This document shows positions 1 through 9,147 of a stretch of DNA of 64,000 nt, one piece after another. Source of the stretch: an uncultured Clostridia bacterium (GTDB lineage Bacteria > Bacillota > Clostridia > Oscillospirales > Acutalibacteraceae); contig CAKZZL010000014.1 in assembly GCA_937884995.1 (NCBI GenBank), positions 46,574-110,573 on the forward strand. Direction: 5' to 3'. A program made the translations under genes and the position numbers. The notes below the pieces were generated by a model that made no database searches, was not told the origin of the DNA, and saw only the letters and a program-made list of their open reading frames with translations. The first letter of the stretch is position 1. Each line of letters starts with the position of its first letter.

Positions 1-1093
1 AGGATACACGAAGCTGAGACAACTCAAACAAGTCAATTATACCTTTAAGCGTAGTTGTTTTACCTGTACCGGGTCCGCCTGTCAGTATAAGGATTCCTTC
101 GTCTTTAGCTATCTTTATTGCTTCTTTTTGAAGTTCAGCATATTCAATATTATCTTTACTCTTTTTACTTTTTGAAACTTTTTTCTTTTTTGAATTTAGT
201 AATAAAAGAATTTTATCTGCAATATGATTTTCTGCAAAATATGCTTCAGGTAAAAATGTATAATTATTCTTATTTATTTCTTTCTCTATTAAATATCCCT
301 GAACGAAAGTATTATCGAGTACAATTTCTATATTATCTTTTGTATTTTCAAGAAATGCAGCGACTGTTTTGATTAATTTTTCGGTCGGAACACATGTGTG
401 GCCGTTTGCAAGGTTATGTCTCATCGTATAAATAAGGCAGGCCTCAACGCGATTGCTCTCCATTGATTTTTCAGGTAAAATCTGAGCTATTTGCTCTGTT
501 CTTTCAAATGAAAAGCCTATATCCTGCAAACATAGCAGATATGGATTTTCTTTAATTAAAAGATGAGCATCTACGCCGAATTTATTCAGTATTATAAAAG
601 ACTCCTGAGTTGTAAGGCCCAATGATGCAAGACTCAATAAAGTCGTCCTGGCATTAAATTGCTTTTGATATTCATCAGAAATCTTAATGGCTTTATTCCT
701 TGAAATGCCTTTGATTTCCACCAATTTTTCAGGATAATTTTCCAATATATCAAATGTATTTTCGCCGAATTTATCTATAATCTTTCTGGCAATAGCCGAA
801 CCTATGCCTTTAATTCCGCCTTCAGAGAGATATTGATATAAGTCATTAAGATTTTCAGGCATAAAAGGGACAACGGAATCGGCCTTAAACTGCCTCCCGT
901 ATATTGAATGGTATACATAGCTTCCTATTATATCAACCTTATCTCCTCTGTATAATTCCGGATATGTAGCTACAACTGTTATTTTTTCTTCATTTGTATC
1001 AAGTATAAAGACTACATATCCATTAGAATTATTTTGATATATGATATGGTCAACCGTACCGGATATATTCAATTTTTCCTGAATTTCGTCCAT
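1..1093 (-). CDS. recD2: RecD2-like helicase, N-terminal part (cut by window edge)
   Basis: This is an ATP-dependent DNA helicase of the RecD2/TraA family, probably a 5'-3' helicase in DNA repair. About 364 residues are visible, read leftward from an ATG at 1091-1093, and the C-terminal half lies left of the window. The visible part has an N-terminal OB-like segment, a helix-hairpin-helix run (GIKGIGSAIARKI, then EIKGISRNKA) and a Walker A motif GGPGTGKTTT close to the cut edge. That order fits the usual RecD2 of roughly 720-750 residues rather than RecD of RecBCD. The gene follows rnpB on the same strand. The family call is firm; the role in repair is known only from the family. Confidence 0.9.
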   Translation of the reverse strand, partial: MDEIQEKLNISGTVDHIIYQNNSNGYVVFILDTNEEKITVVATYPELYRGDKVDIIGSYVYHSIYGRQFKADSVVPFMPENLNDLYQYLSEGGIKGIGSAIARKIIDKFGENTFDILENYPEKLVEIKGISRNKAIKISDEYQKQFNARTTLLSLASLGLTTQESFIILNKFGVDAHLLIKENPYLLCLQDIGFSFERTEQIAQILPEKSMESNRVEACLIYTMRHNLANGHTCVPTEKLIKTVAAFLENTKDNIEIVLDNTFVQGYLIEKEINKNNYTFLPEAYFAENHIADKILLLLNSKKKKVSKSKKSKDNIEYAELQKEAIKIAKDEGILILTGGPGTGKTTTLKGIIDLFELSQLRVS

Positions 1094-1112
1094 ATCTCAC
1101 CCTAAATTATGT

Positions 1113-1132
1113 GCCTTCGCAAATGCGAAGGC
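1113..1132 (-). terminator. 8-bp hairpin between rnpB and recD2
   Basis: The sequence holds a perfect stem GCCTTCGC/GCGAAGGC with a 4-base loop, about 20 bases upstream of the recD2 start and just past the 3' end of rnpB. There is no long U tract after it in the leftward direction. It may terminate or process rnpB, or act as a 5' hairpin of the recD2 message. Confidence 0.45.
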
Positions 1133-1139
1133 ATAAAAA

Positions 1140-1460
1140 TGAGTAAACCTGTAAGCCGGGTTCTGTCGTTTAAGGCAATTATCTATCTGCGGTATATGTT
1201 ACCATATATCTGAAGCCATCTTTAGGAGTATTTGCCCAGCTGACAACTCCGGTCGATGTTGCATCGGATAGGGTTTGCTTGGCAACTGTATCTCTACAGT
1301 CCCGGTGAGCTCTTACCTCGCCTTTCCACCCTTACCATAAAAATGGCGGTATATCTCTATGCACTTTCCCTAAGGTCACCCTCGGCGGCTGTTAGCCGTT
1401 ATCCTGCTGTATGATGCCCGGACTTTCCTCACATAAATGCGCAATTGCCCAGTTTACTCA
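1140..1460 (-). ncRNA. rnpB: RNase P RNA (bacterial class A)
   Basis: This is the catalytic RNA of ribonuclease P, which trims tRNA 5' leaders. Read leftward, it begins GAGTAAACTGGGC, contains the conserved GAGGAAAGTCCGGGC block near the 5' end (1415-1440), and ends with ACAGAACCCGGCTTACAG followed by a segment that pairs with the 5' end (GTTTACTC with GAGTAAAC). The length of about 320 bases is slightly short of a typical class A RNA. A TATAAA-like -10 at 1466-1471 overlaps the last codons of the HAD gene, so the promoter probably sits inside that gene's 3' end. The exact ends are approximate. Confidence 0.93.
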
Positions 1461-1466
1461 TTAATT

Positions 1467-2054
1467 TTATATTTCTTTGCCATCTTTTTTTATCTGCCTT
1501 ATTTTACTGCCTTTAACAAGGAAAACATTGTCAGATATATCCATCATCGGCTTATCGCTAAAAGAATCAGTGTAAAAGTCATTGATTCTTCTGTCGCCGT
1601 ATTTTATATAAAAGTTTTTGACCTTCTCATCATGATAATTAATCATTCTGATTTCACCGCTTACGGGATCAACATCAGAACCCATGAAGTCATTTACGCC
1701 CAGTCTCTCGCATATAATTGAAAGAAGGCATTCAGGACAAGCGGATATTATAATATCATCTTCTTCATGAATATCATAATAAAGCTGCTTAATTTTCTTT
1801 TGGTTTACATCCCAGAATTTATAAAACTCATCGGTAATATTCTCAACTTTTTGACAATACTCTTTTAAAAACAAGCCATATTTAGAGAGAACCTCATCTA
1901 TTGTAATCTTGCGCATTTTATATTTTATAAAGCATACTGAAAAATTAGGGACATATCGTATAAGCCCCCATGGGTCAAGCTTAAAAAACCAGATAAAAAT
2001 ATCAAGCCCACTTTCGCCATCATATATTGTATTGTCAAAGTCAAAAACTCTCAC
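1467..2054 (-). CDS. HAD-superfamily (subclass IB) phosphatase
   Basis: This is a 195-residue cytoplasmic phosphatase of the haloacid dehalogenase superfamily. Motif I is DFDNTIYDG near the N terminus, with both catalytic aspartates. Motif II is the serine of IISACPE, and motif III/IV is the C-terminal lysine and DSFSDKPMM. The pattern is closest to HAD-IB proteins of the phosphoserine-phosphatase-like group, but the substrate cannot be read from sequence. It starts with GTG after an AGGTGAT ribosome site, 12 bases after galE, so it is likely co-transcribed with it. The promoter of rnpB probably overlaps its last codons. Confidence 0.8.
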   Translation of the reverse strand: MRVFDFDNTIYDGESGLDIFIWFFKLDPWGLIRYVPNFSVCFIKYKMRKITIDEVLSKYGLFLKEYCQKVENITDEFYKFWDVNQKKIKQLYYDIHEEDDIIISACPECLLSIICERLGVNDFMGSDVDPVSGEIRMINYHDEKVKNFYIKYGDRRINDFYTDSFSDKPMMDISDNVFLVKGSKIRQIKKDGKEI

Positions 2055-2066
2055 AAAATCACCTGA

Positions 2067-3086
2067 TTAATCATCAAATCCATTTGGGTTTTGAGACTGC
2101 CATCTCCAGCTGTCTTCACACATCTCTTCTATATCTCTCTCCGCCTTCCAGCCGAGCTCGTCATATGCCTTGCTCGCATCTGCATAACATGTAGCTATAT
2201 CGCCGGGTCTTCTCTCCACAATCTTATATGGAATTTCCTTACCATAGGCTTTATTGAATGCCTTGATAATATCAAGGACACTGTAGCCTATTCCGGTACC
2301 GAGATTATATATATTTACAGCAGACTCAGAAGATAAAATCTTTTCTACTGCCTTTACATGTCCCAGTGCCAAATCTACTACATGAATATAGTCGCGTGCA
2401 CCTGTTCCGTCAGGAGTATCATAGTCATTTCCATAAACACTTAAAAACGGAAGTTTACCAATGGCTACTTGTGTAATATATGGCATAAGGTTGTTTGGAA
2501 TACCATTTGGATTTTCGCCTATTCTGCCACTCTTATGAGCTCCTATAGGATTGAAATATCTTAAAAGCGTAACAGACCATTCCGGATCTGCCTTTTGCAA
2601 ATCTTCAAGTATAATTTCAATCATATATTTCGTTGTGCCGTAAGGATTTGTCGTTCCGCCTGTTTTCATATCTTCTTTAAGAGGAGATATGTTATTCATA
2701 CCATAAACTGTCGCAGATGAGCTGAATACTATCTTTTTGCATCCTGCCTCACGCATAACCTCGCAAAGAGCAAGTGTACCGCCTATGTTGTTATCATAAT
2801 ACTCAAGGGGCTTTCTTGTACTTTCGCCTACAGCTTTAAGGCCTGCAAAATGAATTACGGCATCAATCTTATTTTCGGCAAATATCTTTCTCATTGCATC
2901 TTTGTCTCTGATATCCGCCTCGTAAAACGGAAAATCTTTATTTGCCAGTTCTTTAACTCTATCAAGCGACTTAACACTTGCGTTATATAAGTTATCAACC
3001 ACAACGATTTCATATCCGGCATTCAATAGCTCTACACAAGTATGTGATCCGATATATCCTGCGCCGCCTGTAACAAGGATTGTCAT
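2067..3086 (-). CDS. galE: UDP-glucose 4-epimerase
   Basis: GalE interconverts UDP-glucose and UDP-galactose with bound NAD, serving the Leloir pathway and cell-surface glycan synthesis. The 339-residue length is standard. The N terminus has the Rossmann motif GGAGYIG. The short-chain dehydrogenase active site is visible as the S/T of SSSATVYG and YxxxK in YGTTKYMIE. RYFNPIGAH and the C-terminal RRPGDIA are also family signatures. The start codon overlaps the stop of the upstream SpoIID-like gene (GTATGA), which suggests translational coupling. The function is confident. Confidence 0.96.
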   Translation of the reverse strand: MTILVTGGAGYIGSHTCVELLNAGYEIVVVDNLYNASVKSLDRVKELANKDFPFYEADIRDKDAMRKIFAENKIDAVIHFAGLKAVGESTRKPLEYYDNNIGGTLALCEVMREAGCKKIVFSSSATVYGMNNISPLKEDMKTGGTTNPYGTTKYMIEIILEDLQKADPEWSVTLLRYFNPIGAHKSGRIGENPNGIPNNLMPYITQVAIGKLPFLSVYGNDYDTPDGTGARDYIHVVDLALGHVKAVEKILSSESAVNIYNLGTGIGYSVLDIIKAFNKAYGKEIPYKIVERRPGDIATCYADASKAYDELGWKAERDIEEMCEDSWRWQSQNPNGFDD

Positions 3087-5305
3087 ACATTATCCTCCCT
3101 TTCGATACTTGTACCATTAAAGTAAGTTGAAAGTATTCTCTTATATGTTCTGCCGTTTTTAGCAAGATAATCAGCTCCGGTTTTGCTCATCCCGACACCA
3201 TATCCAACACCATATGTCGTGAATGTGAAAGCACTGTCTGTATCATCGTAGTTTACAGTAAAACAGTTAGATGCAATTTGTGATTTAAGCACTTCATTAA
3301 CAAATGTGTATCCTGATACAGATGCATCACCCAATGATACCTGGGTTACATAGCCTATTGAAGAAGATACTGAATTATCACGCTTAACAACCAAGATCCA
3401 GTTTATAGGTGTTTCCGAAAGTCTGATTGATGAGTCATAATCAAGAATCATACCTTTTACTTCGCCAAGCGAGAACTTGTATTCATTCTTATAATCATCT
3501 GAAGCAGTATCCGGATTTCCGTCAATAGAGACAGACTTAAGATACGGATAAGATTTTGAGAAAACTGTATCTGCATCTGCAGTTTTGTTTGCTGCAACCT
3601 CAAAATACGGTGTTAAAGCAACCACTCCGTTGTATGATATATATTCGCCATATACATCCTCAACACATTCCATGATTTCCTCTGTATAATTGTCAGAAAT
3701 TTCTACATCATCTATTACAAAGTCAGTATTTCTATATTTAAGATAAGTATAAATTACAACAGCCTGAGCTTTAATAGCTTCGGTATCATAGCCCTGATCC
3801 ATTTCAGAGGTTACAAAGCGGGCAATTGCTTTTTTAGCATCCAGTCTCTCACCGTTAACTGTAATATATTCCGGTGCGCCTTTATCTTCAACTAGTTCCT
3901 CAGTTGTCAGTTCGGTTAAAGAGTTCTCCTCTTCAGAACTCTCTTCTGAATTTTCTTCATTGGAAGCTGAAGTTGATTCCTGAGAATTAGATGTGACATC
4001 AGTAGATTCTGTTGTTTTTTCTGCATTTTCTTTTTCAATTGCAATCAAATCTGCAAATATCATATCTGATAATTTAACTTTTTCAGTATATCCTTTAGTT
4101 GTAGCTTCATCAGTAGTTTCAACAGGAACAGTTGTATCATCAGTTGTTGTTTCTGTTGTCGTATAGCCGAATAAATTTCTCAGCCATTTAGCAGAAGCAC
4201 CATTTCCGTGATGAAGATTGAATATAACTGTAAAAACTGCAGTACCTATAATGATAACACCTAAAAGGATTATTAAGGAAAGTGATTTCTTAGTAGGTAA
4301 TTTCTTTTCATCTTCGGGAATAATAGCTGTATTTTCAGTGATTTCAATGCCTACACTTTCTATCCCTGCAGCTTTTTTCCCTATAAGTTCAATAAGCTCG
4401 TATGCACAGTTTTCAATAAACTTACTATCGCTCTCTCCTTCTTCAATAAAGATCTTCCTAACTATTGCAGAATCTTCATCTGCCACAGCTATGCAAATAT
4501 ATTTACTGTCTTCGTTTGAATAAATATCACTTATAGAAGCTCCGAGATTTGCCGCAGATAGATTAAGGCTTACTTTAGCTTTATTGGCTGCATATTCTGT
4601 CGGGTTAACATCTCCCTGATCCTCAACCGATGTAGTAAAAACAAAAACTTCATCAAATCTCTTAGTTGAATCTCCGCATGAGCGAACTACTTCAGCACTT
4701 TTATTTGAATCTACTGCAACAATGCTGTTGTTTTCCAACAGTCTGTCAACGGCAATTTGAACTTTTTCATTTTCAAAGAGCTGGTAAGAAGAAACCGAAT
4801 CAGACTGGACATCTTCAAATTCTCTTTGGAGATAAGGAATAAGACCGTTTCTCAAAATTATATTGATTCTGTTATCGTCTATCGGCAAAACTACAATTGC
4901 CTGTTCTCCATTACCGAGCGCAAAAGCTGAATAAAGGCCGTCATTTGAAAGAAATACAGAAGCAGGCTCCGGAAATAAAGAAAACTCTTTTCTCTCTTCT
5001 TCTGTTATTGATTCATTAGATTCAAGCATATTTAAGACTGATGAACTGTATGTCATTTCAGTCTCAAACGCCTGACCAATTGCCGTTTTTAACTTGAGAT
5101 AATGCTTGTTATCAACGGCGATAAGAATTAATTCATCCTCGTTAATAGCATCCTGCAGTTCCTCAAAAACTGTTCTCATATTACTGCAGTTTTTGAAGCC
5201 GGCATCTTCATCAAGATAATTTTTTAAACTACTTGTTATTCTTGCCTGAAAACGAACAAATGGCATCGCCTTATCAAGATTGAGTGATAAAAGCCTAACT
5301 TTCAT
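3083..5305 (-). CDS. Membrane protein: CinA-like N-terminal region, TM segment, SpoIID domain
   Basis: This 740-residue protein has three parts. Residues 1-340 are cytoplasmic and resemble a worn CinA: the stretch ending in IVVLPIDDNRIN...LIPYLQREF matches the layout of the molybdopterin-binding half, and SIVAVDSNKS...AIVRKI resembles the PncC amidase half. Residues about 344-364 form one membrane segment, followed by a T/E/S-rich spacer to about 475. The C terminus is a SpoIID domain with the likely catalytic glutamate in VTSEMDQGYD, AIKAQAVVIYTYL, and GYGVGMSKTGADYLA. SpoIID proteins are lytic transglycosylases acting on peptidoglycan. It sits between galE and two sortases. The SpoIID call is firm; the CinA relationship is my inference. 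Confidence 0.82.
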   Translation of the reverse strand: MKVRLLSLNLDKAMPFVRFQARITSSLKNYLDEDAGFKNCSNMRTVFEELQDAINEDELILIAVDNKHYLKLKTAIGQAFETEMTYSSSVLNMLESNESITEEERKEFSLFPEPASVFLSNDGLYSAFALGNGEQAIVVLPIDDNRINIILRNGLIPYLQREFEDVQSDSVSSYQLFENEKVQIAVDRLLENNSIVAVDSNKSAEVVRSCGDSTKRFDEVFVFTTSVEDQGDVNPTEYAANKAKVSLNLSAANLGASISDIYSNEDSKYICIAVADEDSAIVRKIFIEEGESDSKFIENCAYELIELIGKKAAGIESVGIEITENTAIIPEDEKKLPTKKSLSLIILLGVIIIGTAVFTVIFNLHHGNGASAKWLRNLFGYTTTETTTDDTTVPVETTDEATTKGYTEKVKLSDMIFADLIAIEKENAEKTTESTDVTSNSQESTSASNEENSEESSEEENSLTELTTEELVEDKGAPEYITVNGERLDAKKAIARFVTSEMDQGYDTEAIKAQAVVIYTYLKYRNTDFVIDDVEISDNYTEEIMECVEDVYGEYISYNGVVALTPYFEVAANKTADADTVFSKSYPYLKSVSIDGNPDTASDDYKNEYKFSLGEVKGMILDYDSSIRLSETPINWILVVKRDNSVSSSIGYVTQVSLGDASVSGYTFVNEVLKSQIASNCFTVNYDDTDSAFTFTTYGVGYGVGMSKTGADYLAKNGRTYKRILSTYFNGTSIEREDNV

Positions 5306-5339
5306 TTTTATATATACCTCACTAAGAATTATTTATATA

Positions 5340-6569
5340 TTACGGAGTCCACTTCTCTGCATCTGCATAAGGATTTTCAAGTCCTTTTGCATCATACCAA
5401 GCTTGTGGAAGTTTTGGTGACGGGTTAGTAGAAGCAAGTGAAGTATCAACTGCAGGTTCTTCACCTTCACGGCAAAGCCTTGCAACCACAACAAGTCTTG
5501 CATCACTGAATTCATATGAACAGGTTGAAAGAGTAATAAGCTTATCATCAGCCTGTACCTGAACACCTGTTGTAAAGAAACTTCTTGCCTTAATTTCATC
5601 AACAAAACTCATAAACTTTTCATCTGACATGAAGCTAGTAACAGTATAGTTGAATATATAATTGTTATCATCAGAAGCATTACTGTTTGTTACAAATGCT
5701 CCTATAACCTTACAATTATATGTGTCATAAAGAGTATCAAACTGAAAAACCGGAGACTCTTTATATCCTTCAACATCCTTATATTTATCAAGATTTGAGA
5801 ACATAAGTCCGTCACTCATATGATGGCCATAGATTATTGTATTATCATCTAAATATTGAGGGTTATTTCTGTAATCCATGTACGGACAGCCATATCTGCT
5901 CGTTTTTTCATAGAAGTCCTTCTTTAAGTATTTATCGTTGTCTTCAGTCTGAACAACCTGGACATCAAGGTTAGTGTTAGGTATGGTAATCCATCCTACA
6001 AGTTCAGAGTTTACGGCATAGAGATATGCATATTTAAGGTTCATTCCCTCAGGAAAAGTAATATTGGGATATTGGGCAAAAAGTTCAGTCCATCCGTCAT
6101 TATACTCATTCTCTGTATTGTTATCAGAACTGTCATCCTGTATAAGATTTTTTATCTCTTTTGCATTTTTCAGTTCAACAAGGCGGCTATGATAAAGGTT
6201 GGCAAAAGCTATAACGCAGCCAATAATGGTAAGAATTGAAATGTCCATTATTATCTTGCGTATTTTCTCACGTGTTTTATCTGATTTTCTGGGTAAAACC
6301 GATAGGAAAAAGTCATGAAAAATTTCATTGAAAGTACGTACATGCTTTTTCTCTGGTTCTTTATCTTCTGCCTTTTCTTCAAGATTATCATTATTAACAT
6401 ATCTTGATGTTATATCAATATATGTCTTACCGTTTTCGGTGAACTTCTCAGGTTCTTTTTCTTCCAACTTTTCAGTGATTTCATTATTTTCAGTTATTTC
6501 AGAAGTTTCATTTTCAGAGGAAACGTTTTCTTCATTTTCATTTACGTTCTTTTCTTCATTCTCAATCAC
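5340..6569 (-). CDS. Class B sortase with long acidic N-terminal extension
   Basis: Sortases are membrane cysteine transpeptidases that attach surface proteins to peptidoglycan or to each other. This one has 409 residues. An acidic, E/N-rich cytoplasmic tail runs to about residue 100, followed by one membrane segment (about 108-126). The catalytic histidine is in IIYGHHMSDG, the cysteine is C350 in TLSTC, and the arginine is R358 in SDARLVVVAR. The domain pattern is class B. It starts with GTG after GAGGTGAT and overlaps the preceding sortase gene by 8 bases. After the core comes a tail ending GLENPYADAEKW that recurs in its neighbour. No substrate is encoded beside it. Confidence 0.88.
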   Translation of the reverse strand: MIENEEKNVNENEENVSSENETSEITENNEITEKLEEKEPEKFTENGKTYIDITSRYVNNDNLEEKAEDKEPEKKHVRTFNEIFHDFFLSVLPRKSDKTREKIRKIIMDISILTIIGCVIAFANLYHSRLVELKNAKEIKNLIQDDSSDNNTENEYNDGWTELFAQYPNITFPEGMNLKYAYLYAVNSELVGWITIPNTNLDVQVVQTEDNDKYLKKDFYEKTSRYGCPYMDYRNNPQYLDDNTIIYGHHMSDGLMFSNLDKYKDVEGYKESPVFQFDTLYDTYNCKVIGAFVTNSNASDDNNYIFNYTVTSFMSDEKFMSFVDEIKARSFFTTGVQVQADDKLITLSTCSYEFSDARLVVVARLCREGEEPAVDTSLASTNPSPKLPQAWYDAKGLENPYADAEKWTP

Positions 6570-7485
6570 TGTTTATCACCTCTTTAGCATACCATTTTTC
6601 GTCATCTATATATGGATTGTCTAATTTGTTATATTTATAGAAGATATTCGGAAATTTGGGATTTTCATTCAAATACGCCAAACTCACATCAACATCTTCA
6701 TCTTCATCAAATCTTACAGCTCTTGCAACAATAACAAGTCTTGTATCTGCTTTTGGATAATCGTATTCGCCGAATACTTTGTCTTTCTTATTTATGCATG
6801 TCTGAAGCGTTAAAAATTGGTCATTTTCGTTAACATCAACATTTGTATAATATATGGTCCGTTTCATAAGTTCAGCTATATATCCTTCATAATTAATGCC
6901 ACTCATGTCGGGATAATTAAACGGGAACACATATCCGTTGTCTTCATCTTCGCTGGCGCTTGTTACTATAACAGCAAAAATCTTCCATTTCGTTTCCGTA
7001 TAAATTGTGTTAAATTCTATTACAGGTGACTCTTTATAGAAATCCAAATCTAGATATTTCTCAAGGTCACTGAAAATTGTCCCGTCATGACAATTATGAC
7101 CATATATTACGGTGTTATTTGAAAAAGACAATACATCACTTCTGTAATCTATAAAGGGATTCCCTCTGAAATCATATTCTTTATAGAAATTATGACGAAG
7201 ATAAAATTTATTATCTGAATATTTTGTGACCGGTAAATCCACATGTGTGTTCGGTATTGTCAGCCAGCCGACAAAGCCCGGATTTATCTCCAAAAGTTTT
7301 GAATAATCATCATCGACTATCATCTCTTTAAGATTTGCGGAATCATCTATAACCTTTTTTCTGTCGATAATGAAATATTTAACCATATAAGCAACAGAAG
7401 CTATCAAAATCAAAGATAATATCAGGATTATAATGTCATATATTATTTTTTTACTTTTCTTTTGATTTCTTGAATTCTCATCCAT
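6562..7485 (-). CDS. Class B sortase
   Basis: This is a 307-residue membrane transpeptidase, paralogous to the next gene. It has a short basic N terminus, one membrane segment at about 14-34, the catalytic histidine in VIYGHNCHDG, cysteine C230 in TLQTC and arginine R249 in ADTRLVIVAR. It also carries the same C-terminal extension beyond the sortase core (KLDNPYIDDEKW). The two genes overlap by 8 bases and probably arose by tandem duplication. It follows pncC by 3 bases, so it lies at the end of the nifS-thiI-pncC run. Its substrate is unknown. Confidence 0.88.
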   Translation of the reverse strand: MDENSRNQKKSKKIIYDIIILILSLILIASVAYMVKYFIIDRKKVIDDSANLKEMIVDDDYSKLLEINPGFVGWLTIPNTHVDLPVTKYSDNKFYLRHNFYKEYDFRGNPFIDYRSDVLSFSNNTVIYGHNCHDGTIFSDLEKYLDLDFYKESPVIEFNTIYTETKWKIFAVIVTSASEDEDNGYVFPFNYPDMSGINYEGYIAELMKRTIYYTNVDVNENDQFLTLQTCINKKDKVFGEYDYPKADTRLVIVARAVRFDEDEDVDVSLAYLNENPKFPNIFYKYNKLDNPYIDDEKWYAKEVINSD

Positions 7486-7488
7486 ATA

Positions 7489-7965
7489 TTAACCTATAAA
7501 CTCAATCAGCATTGAAAGTGCATTGTCTGCAGCGGATTGTCTGTTATTTTCTCTGACATTATCAGTAAAATTATTATTTAATTTTCTGACAATTGTCTTA
7601 TTTTTATCGCCGACAGCTAAATATATAAGTCCGACAGGCTTGTCGCTTGAATCCGAGTTAGGTCCAGCAATACCCGAAACAGCAACAGCTATATCGTCAC
7701 CTGATAGTTTAAGTAATCCGGTAACCATTTCACGTACTATTTGTTCACTTACAGCGCCGTAGTTTTTTAAAGAGTCTGCAGATACTCCGAGAATTCTCTC
7801 CTTTATCTCATTGCTGTAACTGACAATGCCGCAATTAAATACTTCGGAAGAACCGGACACATCTGTAATTCTTTTGGATATGAGGCCGCCTGTACATGAT
7901 TCTGCAGTTGCAACAGTCAGGCCTTTTTCTTTCAATAAATTAACAAGTTTTTCTTCTGCTAACAT
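7489..7965 (-). CDS. pncC: Nicotinamide-nucleotide amidohydrolase (CinA C-terminal type)
   Basis: PncC hydrolyses NMN to nicotinate mononucleotide and ammonia in pyridine nucleotide recycling. The 158 residues correspond only to the C-terminal domain of CinA, as in stand-alone PncC. Signatures are TVATAESCTGGLISKRITDVSGSS, here shown by AESCTGG with the catalytic serine, GIVSYSNEIKERILGV, and AVSGIAGP. The start ATG overlaps the last base of thiI's reading frame end, so the two are translationally coupled. The assignment is firm; the link to competence in older naming has no support here. Confidence 0.9.
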   Translation of the reverse strand: MLAEEKLVNLLKEKGLTVATAESCTGGLISKRITDVSGSSEVFNCGIVSYSNEIKERILGVSADSLKNYGAVSEQIVREMVTGLLKLSGDDIAVAVSGIAGPNSDSSDKPVGLIYLAVGDKNKTIVRKLNNNFTDNVRENNRQSAADNALSMLIEFIG

Positions 7966-9146
7966 CAGTTCTCCTGGAAAGATATTGTTTTAACTTTTGT
8001 ATTATCTATTGCTCTGGTTATTAAGCCCTCTATATCCAAAACTTTTTCTGCCTCTTCAATCATATCTATATCAGGCTTTGTTTTGGGATGTTTCGGAGTA
8101 AATACCGTACAGCAGTCTTCATATGGTTCAATTGATATATTAAATGTTCCTATTTGCCTTGAAAGATTAACGATTTCATCTTTATCGTTACCTATAAGAG
8201 GACGGAAAACAGGCATTTTTGCGACTGAATCTGTACAAGCAATCGCTGCAAGAGTTTGGCTTGCAACCTGCCCAAGGCTTTCACCTGTAATCAAAGCCTT
8301 ACTGTCTTCCTTAAAGGCAATTTTTGATGCTATTCTCATCATGAATCTTCTCATGATAAGTGTAAACATATCTTCAGGGCAATTATCCCTTATAGCTTCC
8401 TGTATTTCAGTAAAGCCAACTGTAAACAAAGTGATGTTCCCGCTATATACAGCAACTTTTTGAAGAAGTCTGTGTACCTTGTCTTCTGACTGAGGTGATG
8501 TATATGGCGGTGAAGCAAAATGTACTGCATTTAATGTCAGGCCTCTTTTGGACATCATATAGCTTGCAACCGGACTGTCTATACCGCCGGAAATTAAAAC
8601 CGTTGCCTTACCTGATGTACCAACGGGAAGTCCGCCTGCGCCTTTGAGCTGATTACCTCGAATAAAAGCATATTTGTCACGAACTTCAATTGTAACAATC
8701 AGTTCGGGATTTTTTACATCTACCTTAAGATGAGGAAATTTCGTCAGAATTGCCTTTCCTGTCATAGCAGAAATCTCAGGTGATATATATGGAAAGTTTT
8801 TATCAGAGCGTTTGGCTTCAACCTTGAATGTTTTGATATTTTCCAAATATGAATCCAGATATTTGGGCGCATTCACAAGTATTTCATCCATATCCTTATC
8901 TACTTGTAACGCTCTTGAATAACCTGCGATTCCGAAAACATGTCCTACCCTGTTTGCAGCTTCATCCATATCTATATCATCGCTTAAAGGAATAACAGAT
9001 ATTGTTGACTGAGCTTTTGTATACTCGAACTCTCCAAGACTTTTAAGTCTCTTGCGAATGTTTTTAACAAGTATATCTTCAAAGGTGGAACGGTTCAGCC
9101 CCTTTAATGCAAGTTCACCGTTTTTTATAAGTATGATTTCTTTCAT
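7965..9146 (-). CDS. thiI: tRNA 4-thiouridine synthase ThiI
   Basis: ThiI adenylates U8 of tRNA and inserts sulfur. In some bacteria it also serves thiazole synthesis. The 393-residue protein has an N-terminal ferredoxin-like/THUMP region followed by a PP-loop ATP pyrophosphatase domain with ISGGIDSPVASY. There is no C-terminal rhodanese domain, which fits the short Gram-positive form that takes sulfur directly from a dedicated NifS-like enzyme. I chose the ATG at 9144-9146 (MKEIILIKNGE) because GGAGAT lies just upstream; a longer frame exists but overlaps the desulfurase gene. The cysteine desulfurase immediately upstream is the expected partner. Confidence 0.93.
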   Translation of the reverse strand: MKEIILIKNGELALKGLNRSTFEDILVKNIRKRLKSLGEFEYTKAQSTISVIPLSDDIDMDEAANRVGHVFGIAGYSRALQVDKDMDEILVNAPKYLDSYLENIKTFKVEAKRSDKNFPYISPEISAMTGKAILTKFPHLKVDVKNPELIVTIEVRDKYAFIRGNQLKGAGGLPVGTSGKATVLISGGIDSPVASYMMSKRGLTLNAVHFASPPYTSPQSEDKVHRLLQKVAVYSGNITLFTVGFTEIQEAIRDNCPEDMFTLIMRRFMMRIASKIAFKEDSKALITGESLGQVASQTLAAIACTDSVAKMPVFRPLIGNDKDEIVNLSRQIGTFNISIEPYEDCCTVFTPKHPKTKPDIDMIEEAEKVLDIEGLITRAIDNTKVKTISFQEN

Positions 9147-9147
9147 C

